From Eumeta japonica (Eukaryota; Arthropoda; Insecta; Lepidoptera; Psychidae): a stretch of 64,000 nucleotides of DNA. The stretch is from the NCBI GenBank assembly GCA_005406025.1, contig BGZK01000017.1, positions 434,001 through 498,000 on the forward strand. Reading direction: 5' to 3'. Position 1 is the first letter of the stretch, and the number at the start of each line of letters is the position of its first letter. This document shows positions 58,430-64,000 of the stretch, piece after piece. The notes below the pieces were generated by a model. It was not told where the DNA came from. It was given only the letters and a program-made list of their open reading frames with translations, and did not search any database. A program made the position numbers and the translations under genes.

Positions 58430-59255
58430 ACACGATTTAATACTTTGGCTTAGGTACCTCTCATTATAAATTACATGTGTTTTAATAATAAATCGCATAG
58501 TTTTATGATTGAAATTGTAAATTTTTAAAGTGGACCTGGTCACTGTAACGGCCATAGAATACTATAGAAACTAAAAATATTTCACGTAGAAGATAGACTA
58601 TGTTCAAAAGAGTTTCTATAAGATGTCTGTTTACAGTTTTTATAAGATGTATTTATTCTCGATTAATTCTTTGTATTATGAGATTGCATCAGTTTTTTCT
58701 TATTATCCCTTGCGTCAGTTCGGTGCGGCATGAGAGCTACTGTCCACCGCTGTCACCAATTAAGTCCGCAACCTGCGGCTCAAGAGCTTTCTGAGGCATA
58801 GAGCGAGAATTTAATGGAACAACCCATCGGTTAGTTCGTTTGTGGTCACAATTCGGACTCTCTACTATGATGTAGATAGTCGAATAACATCGAAAAACAT
58901 TTAGTATGCCTTTCAATTATCCTGCAGAGATCTCGTCACTGACAATATTGCGTGACATCGCATATATGTTGCATGCGTTTGTTGTTTGGTTATAAACACA
59001 TCTTTTAACGTTCTGGTCAAACTTTTTTGACGTGCGTATTACGTTACAACGTCTCCGTCGCTCTATATTTTTATTTCCTCACTCTTTCGAACTCCATTCC
59101 ATGGCAAATTTGATCAAGTCAGTCGATGTCCATATATTCTAACAAAATTGTACCTTTCTGATTTATCTGTGTCACTTATTTTCTATTCATATAATAAGAC
59201 AGTACGGTGGCCAAATTTATACATCACATATTTCTTTGAATTTCTTGTAGAAATT
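58430..59255. other. Spacer
   Basis: No gene recognised. Confidence 0.5.
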
Positions 59256-59259
59256 AAAA

Positions 59260-59520
59260 CTACTATCGACATAGATAATAAATGAGAAATTTTGGATTCA
59301 TTTTCTGTCTGTCTCTCTGTACGCTCACGCGAAAACTACTATTCGGATTTATGTTAAAGTTGGCGTGGGGGTGTCTTTTATAGCGAGCATCGAGCCAACT
59401 TCTTATACGCAATTTATGGCGGGAAAATGTTAAGAACTCGTAGGATAACCAAAAAACGAAATACAGAACGGATCCACTTGAGATTCGATATAGATGTGTG
59501 TTACGCACTAGGATAAAATC
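59260..59520. repeat. Decayed lepidopteran-type repeat
   Basis: 'ttctgtctgtctctctgtac' and 'gctcacgcgaaaactactat' / 'tcggatttatg' are typical of repeat-derived text in lepidopteran genomes. Boundaries uncertain. Confidence 0.45.
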
Positions 59521-59524
59521 GTAG

Positions 59525-59850
59525 ATAAAAAAATGTATGTACTATTTCCTTAGGATTTCAAAAACGTATCTCTTAGAACCATTATCGAAATTTTTTTTTC
59601 TCTTATGTGTTGGACTACCGTAAATGTATAATCCTCAAAAATGAGCATATACATTTTTTATTGCGGGAAATAGAACCACAAAATATAGATGCTTAAAAAA
59701 AACTCCACACCAACGCCATAAATGGACTATATTTGACGATAGTATAATTATATTTTACTTAATCAGGTAATGAAAAAAATTCGTTCTAGTTTTTGACACG
59801 TCACACCTCAACGGATAGTTAGTCAGTACTTCTTCCATTTTTTTTCCATA
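59525..59850. other. AT-rich spacer
   Basis: Nothing recognised. Confidence 0.5.
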
Positions 59851-59854
59851 TTTG

Positions 59855-60180
59855 AGAGGTAAACGAGCAAGCGAGACGTAGAAAAGCAAATGATCACCGC
59901 CGCCCATGGACACTCGCAAGACAATGAGAGTCACCAGTGCGCTTCCGGTCTTTCGAAAGAGTAAAGGATATCTAATAGAGGGGATCGAGATGATGGAGAA
60001 AGAGAGTCGGGGCGTGAGCTACCGGAACTCTTACTCACTGGACGAAGCAACAGAAGCGGAACCGGAAGCTGCTACTTCACGTCCGTATTTTATGAGAGTG
60101 CGGTATTTCACCAGTAAAACCGGCTCATTTTTGTGCAGCAATTACGTTGGCTACGGTGTGTATCTACCACAGTAATCAGT
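59855..60180 (+). repeat. Dispersed repeat family G, copy 3
   Basis: 'cgagcaagcgagacg', 'aaatgatcaccgccgcccat', 'ggacactcgcaagacaatga', 'gagtcaccagtgcgcttccg' and 'gtctttcgaaagagtaaa' follow the canonical lepidopteran repeat closely. The 89-codon frame at 59906-60175 lies inside it and is an artefact. Confidence 0.8.
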
Positions 60181-60184
60181 GGAC

Positions 60185-61560
60185 TTTTAATGGTATTTCA
60201 TGTATTGAAGCCTGGAGTGGTGTCTCGATCAATATTTTATATCGCGTACGCACGTCGTCTGCGCGAGTGAACACGCACACATAGATAAAATTAATTAAAA
60301 AAAACACAAATCGATTTCAAAACTATACCTATAAGTACTAACTTACACTAAAAACAACAAAAATATTATTTTGATTACTGCAAAGCAAGAGCCTTAAAGG
60401 ACAATCAATAAAATTGTTAATATTTATATATCTATTTAATATTTATTATAAAAAGTTAGTTTTAGAGTCGGTGCCAGTCAAAAAAAATTACTTTAATAGA
60501 TATCTACTCAATTAATCTATTAATATGTGAATGCGAAATCTAACGAAAGCCGATAATTGTAAAGTAGGACTTCAACATTTTCATGCATTTACACACCACC
60601 ATCAACGTCACAACCTCCTTTTTTGTAGTCGGTTAAAAACGGGCTTCGACGACTGTCCGTAACGTGCGGGCCCATGTGAATGGTGCAAGTGAAGGAGTGA
60701 AAAACGACGAAGATAAATACGCCGAGGTAGAGCGATTAGTTATGACCCTTTGGAGAAGGCGTGCGCCTGCTGTCATTATGACACCGACCCCTGTTTCATT
60801 GAACCAGATCTAACCACATACTACAGGCACGATCAACTTCTCTTCTTGGCCCTCTCTATGTCGAAGTTTTTTACCGAAACACTATCAATGCTACTAATAA
60901 ACTAACACTGTTAATAAATGTTGGGATCTGGTTTTATAGAAATTTAGAACTCCCACAAAGTTCCGGAATTAATTCCAAGAAAAATCTTTGAAGCTGTCTC
61001 TCACACAGGTCAAAAGGGTTATTTTATATTATGGTCTTTGATAGGATGCGTCGTTTTACAGATCTGAAAAAAGTATTGACAGTGCATTTTGACCACTTTT
61101 TCGATAAAGATATTCGTTTGTGAAATATTAAGCTTCAAAATATTGATTTTTTTTTTGGAAAACGATCCAAAGGCGAAATAGTAGAAGCAATATTACCACA
61201 ATCAAGTTAAAAAAGCTCGAGCTGTTTATGAGTCATAACTAACTAAATCATTTCACCAACTGAAGCTGTATTTTATAAATATTCTATTATGAAAACCGAT
61301 TTATTCAATTACATTGCATTGCACATAATCGTTTTCAAATTGATTTACAAAGAAAAGCTGCGTATAGAGCCGTGCTGAGTACAAAACTACAATACAAAAA
61401 CAAACATATATTAGATTCTAAAAATTTAAAATTCTAAAAAGCCTCAATTTATTTTAAATATCATTTTTACACTAAAACGATTTTAATTTTATCAACGTGA
61501 TCGAACTTTTACTCTGCAAGGTAATGATTTAGTATGATTTAAGTTAAAAACTTACCGTCG
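60185..61560. other. Spacer with repeat-like text
   Basis: 'tttttgtagtcggttaaaaa' (60621-60640) is the end of a common lepidopteran repeat of the 'gaagtcggttaaaa' kind, perhaps starting near 60460. 60700-60830 ('gaccctttggagaaggcgtg') also looks repetitive. No gene. Confidence 0.45.
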
Positions 61561-61568
61561 ATTCGCCT

Positions 61569-61645
61569 GTGGCTAGGATCGAACTCGAAACCTTCTGGTT
61601 CCGAGACGATGGAAGACGTTTTCTTGACTACTGAGCAACCGCCAC
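61569..61645 (-). pseudogene. tRNA-like sequence (tRNA pseudogene or SINE head)
   Basis: On the minus strand 77 nucleotides begin 'gtggcggttgctcagtagtc', whose 'gctcagtag' resembles an A-box/D-arm. They hold a good B-box ('gagttcgatcc') and end 'agccac'. The terminal GTGGC and GCCAC are complementary and at normal acceptor-stem distance. The T-stem does not pair fully, so a working tRNA is unlikely. A young tRNA pseudogene or the head of a SINE fits best. Confidence 0.55.
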
Positions 61646-61649
61646 TCTT

Positions 61650-62040
61650 GCCAAATTGCACGTTGAATGAGTTTCGTAAAAAATTAAATGTTACCCTTTC
61701 CAATACATTAAAAAAGTAGATTTATTTCCCCGGCCCCTAATGACCCGTCTTCGCGAAATGCATCTTCATTAAGCATTCGAATCCTTTCAGAAATTCAATC
61801 TTAATTTCAGTTCGCTCGTAGCGAAGCCTCTCGTTCGCCTGAAACCAGAAATTTTCTTTTCGAAAGGAATCATTGTAATGAATGAATTTTGTGATTTTAT
61901 ACTTGAATTTTGATAGCTAAAGCATAATGTTTACAAATTGATATATAGTTGTTAACGGTAGATTACCAGTTGAACTGTTATTTTTATAATTGAGTGACAA
62001 CAACTGTTTGATTTTTCGCAAATTTCGAAAATCCTTTATT
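61650..62040. other. Spacer
   Basis: No gene recognised. Confidence 0.5.
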
Positions 62041-62044
62041 TTCT

Positions 62045-62145
62045 TCGTTCGTTTTCGATCTCGGATCTAAATCCGGATTCCAATCCGAACTTTGGCCGCC
62101 CTTCGGCTCAAACCAGGTCCTAGTTATAACTAGGATCGACATAAC
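62045..62145 (-). repeat. Dispersed repeat family A, partial copy
   Basis: Minus strand: 'aaagttcggattggaatccg', 'gatttagatccgagatcg', 'aaaacgaacg'. Array units without the tail. Confidence 0.45.
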
Positions 62146-62149
62146 CTAG

Positions 62150-62540
62150 ACATAACAGTCGAAGACTGAAACATAGATTTTTTTCGTCGACTCACGTCGA
62201 ATTCCTAATTAATAAGCCAAGTATATTAACTAAATATATTGGAATGCATGCAGCGTAGTTTATTGACTATAGTATTTTCACTAACAATATCACAATTCGC
62301 ACACTTAAAGTTTTTAGGTTATTCTCAATAAGCAGGTTAGGAATTCTGAGATTGATACAAAACATCGATATTGCAGTCTTCCTTCGTAGCTCTAACCTTC
62401 ACACTCTTCTAAAGCGATAAGAATTTACAGTTTTTATGACGCGTTGTAAATTATTGCTTAACCGGAACACTAATACTTGTCGCCAAATCCCTCTCTTACA
62501 ATACTAACAGAGCCACTAAATTTTGCAAAGTCACCTAAAC
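62150..62540. other. Spacer
   Basis: No gene recognised. Confidence 0.5.
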
Positions 62541-62544
62541 CGGT

Positions 62545-62685
62545 TAGATGCCATTAACCCGCCGTGCAGCGCCAGCGGCGGACGTCCCGGCGCGGCGGCG
62601 GCGAGCCGGCCCTTAAAGGAGAAACTTTTTGAGTTATCAGAGCGCGCCCCCTCGCGGTGAGTCCGTCTGAGCGAGTAATTCTGCT
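62545..62685. promoter_or_regulatory. CpG-rich island with CTCF-like word
   Basis: 'gcgccagcggcggacgtccc' and 'ggcgcggcggcggcgagccg' are strongly CpG-rich. At about 62646-62658 the minus strand reads 'ccgcgagggggcg', 11 of 13 to the CTCF consensus. A donor-like 'cgcggtgagtcc' (GT at about 62656) overlaps it. Candidate promoter, boundary or first exon. Confidence 0.35.
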
Positions 62686-62689
62686 CATT

Positions 62690-63150
62690 TGATTAATGAT
62701 ATTTTCAACTTCTGCAATTTTATGTAGGTCGAGTGGATAATTCTTTTCTAATGACAGTTTTAATGCTTTTCGCTAATTCCGAATTTTTAGTTATCTTGCG
62801 TGCTAAAAGCTGACGTATTTTATTAACGGTACAATTAAAGTTTTACGAAATGAATGTAAGAAAAAAATATCCCGTGTTATTGAAGATTGGTCGAGATGTA
62901 AATAGTTTGTGACGCCACATGTAACGTCAAAGGTTGCAAGTTGCAACATTTCTAATAAAAGTAGCGACACCTATTTATGATTATAATTTCGTTTTTGATT
63001 TTCTTTTACAGAACACTATATAAAAAAGGTTTTTCGATATAATATTCAATGGTCTGCTCATTGAAATTTTACAAAAAAAAAATGTTTATTGTGTAAAAGA
63101 AAAACGTAATCATTTATGAAGGCCCATAAAAGGACAGTAAAAATTGAACA
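62690..63150. other. AT-rich spacer
   Basis: No gene recognised. Confidence 0.5.
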
Positions 63151-63155
63151 GTCTA

Positions 63156-64000
63156 CATTAGGTACGTCACTTTTAAAATTTTTAGACCACTTAGTAACTG
63201 TAAAATATTAAAACATATTTAAATTTAAAATGTGGATATCTTTGCCAACATTATTATGTATATTGTATTCATCTGTCAATTTTTTTAATAAATTGGCGGC
63301 AAAAATTTTTTTTTTCCAACGTTAACATGAATTTAACGCGAAAATATTTTTCCGAAATGTTTCTCAATGTATTTAGTTGCCCGACAAGAAAGTTATAATA
63401 GACTTAGGGTTGGCCTTTCATGTTGAAGCTCCATCCCTTGCCACTGTTTATAACCGATTTAACGAGTTCAAACGTGGTCGTACTAATCTTACTGACGATC
63501 TGCGTGAGGGACGTCCTTCTACAGCGACGACCGAAGACAACGCTAGTGCTGTGCGGCTCGTGATAGAGACTGACAAAAGGGTGATCTTCCAGCATATTTG
63601 GATACGATTAAGCATTGTAAATGGGAGTCAAGGGCACAAAATCCTTTACGAATATTTAACGGTCAGAAAGCTTTGTACTTGACGGACACCTTATAATTTG
63701 ACCGAAGCTTAAAAACTCAAAAACTCCGTCGTATTAATCGGTGCCTCGAAATGATGCAAAGGTTTGCCGGTGGTGACTCAAATGCTGTGTACGACATGGT
63801 TACGAGTGACGAAAGCTGGATTTACTGTTATGATTCCGAAATTAAAATACAGTTTCCTCAATAGGTGTTTCCTTTCAAAAAGTTGCTTATTAAAGTATAA
63901 CGAGGTGGATGTCACGGAAAAAAGATGTTGGCCTCTTTTTTTGGAATGACAGATCATTATGCGAAAATTGTTTTAGAAGATAAAACAACAGTCAATGCAG
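63156..64000 (+). mobile_element. Mariner-like element 3 (mellifera-like), runs off window
   Basis: A plausible left end lies just after TA at 63154-63155 with 'cattaggtacgtcac', similar to mariner termini that begin TTAGGT. The coding remnant begins at about 63327. The right half lies outside the window. The subfamily is different from elements 1 and 2. Confidence 0.75.
63327..64000 (+). pseudogene. Mariner transposase pseudogene, 3' truncated by window edge
   Basis: The start 'MNLTRKYFSEMF' is typical of the subfamily. After a frameshift, 'FHVEAPSLATVYNRFNEFKR' and 'LTDDLREGRPSTATTEDN' (63416-63550) match the HTH/linker 'GDEAPSKTTVY.WF.EFKRG...D.FREGRP'. Then come, in shifted frames, 'MMQRFAGGDSNAVYDMVTSD' and 'ESWIYCYD' (about 63750-63830). 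The family has 'VTGDESWIY', so the first catalytic Asp is kept although G is replaced by S. Towards the window end 'SFFGMTDHYAKIVLEDKTTV' continues the transposase. At least three frameshifts and one stop make it inactive. Confidence 0.9.

Noticed and set aside
59906..60175. 89-codon plus-strand frame with Glu/Arg-rich sequence
   Set aside because: Lies within a copy of the common lepidopteran repeat G.
1..64000. CRISPR arrays, operons, bacterial promoters, or viral genomes
   Set aside because: No regularly spaced repeats with unique spacers, no tightly packed ORFs, no viral capsid or envelope-like frames. Composition and transposons are those of an insect nuclear genome.

Overview
The window is eukaryotic, AT-rich, non-coding-dominated DNA. 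It is most likely from a lepidopteran (moth or butterfly) chromosome. Four things point there: an RTE-clade LINE of the lepidopteran 'endonuclease-reverse transcriptase' type, a Jockey-clade LINE, two kinds of mariner transposase, and several interspersed repeat families I recognise from lepidopteran introns and intergenic DNA. One of those repeats carries a 'gagcaagc...cccatggacac' core, another has 'gcgaacaaacaaacaga', another 'tctaggtcaacgggaagtacc', and another has ends like 'gcgggcaaaagctagt'. There are no operons, bacterial signals, CRISPR arrays or intact long ORFs. Nearly every open frame of 60-150 codons is a chance frame or lies in a dead transposon.

The best case for a host gene is a plus-strand transcription unit. 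A start exon lies at 22556-22952: a strong 3' splice site, about 300 bases of leader, an ATG in good context, 30 codons rich in Lys, Arg and Ala, then a GT donor in phase 0. A 42-base, 14-codon Ser/Arg-rich microexon candidate at 54039-54080 is also phase 0 on both sides. A possible alternative start exon at 15646-15711 again ends in a perfect phase-0 donor. Together they suggest that much of the window is the 5' end and a very long first intron of one gene with alternative N-termini. I could not identify the gene. GC-rich islands are spaced along the AT-rich background (about 2.5, 3.8, 6.5, 8.3, 14.6, 20.4, 25.5, 41.8, 44.3, 45.7, 54.0, 57.4, 58.3 and 62.6 kb). Some are probably promoters or enhancers. 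The 20.4 kb island carries a near-perfect CTCF-type motif and a consensus splice donor.

Mobile elements by position: a tRNA-derived SINE-like unit at 4.15-4.23 kb; an internally deleted mariner at 12.57-13.29 kb; a 973-base fold-back element with about 400-base arms at 17.34-18.31 kb; a repeat with inverted ends at 26.5-27.2 kb; a decayed RTE LINE at 27.3-29.0 kb; a decayed Jockey LINE with tandem 3' repeats at 29.8-31.7 kb; a full-length but dead mariner at 32.79-34.30 kb; a third LINE fragment at 35.4-35.9 kb; a GC-rich unclassified unit at 44.2-44.5 kb; a MITE and its larger relative at 48.2-48.8 kb; a tRNA-like sequence at 61.57-61.65 kb; and a different, mellifera-like mariner running off the right edge from about 63.2 kb. 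All transposon coding regions seen here are broken.

All calls come from reading the sequence and remembered family features; no database search was run. Homology calls for LINE and mariner proteins are strong. Host exon and regulatory calls are inferences.
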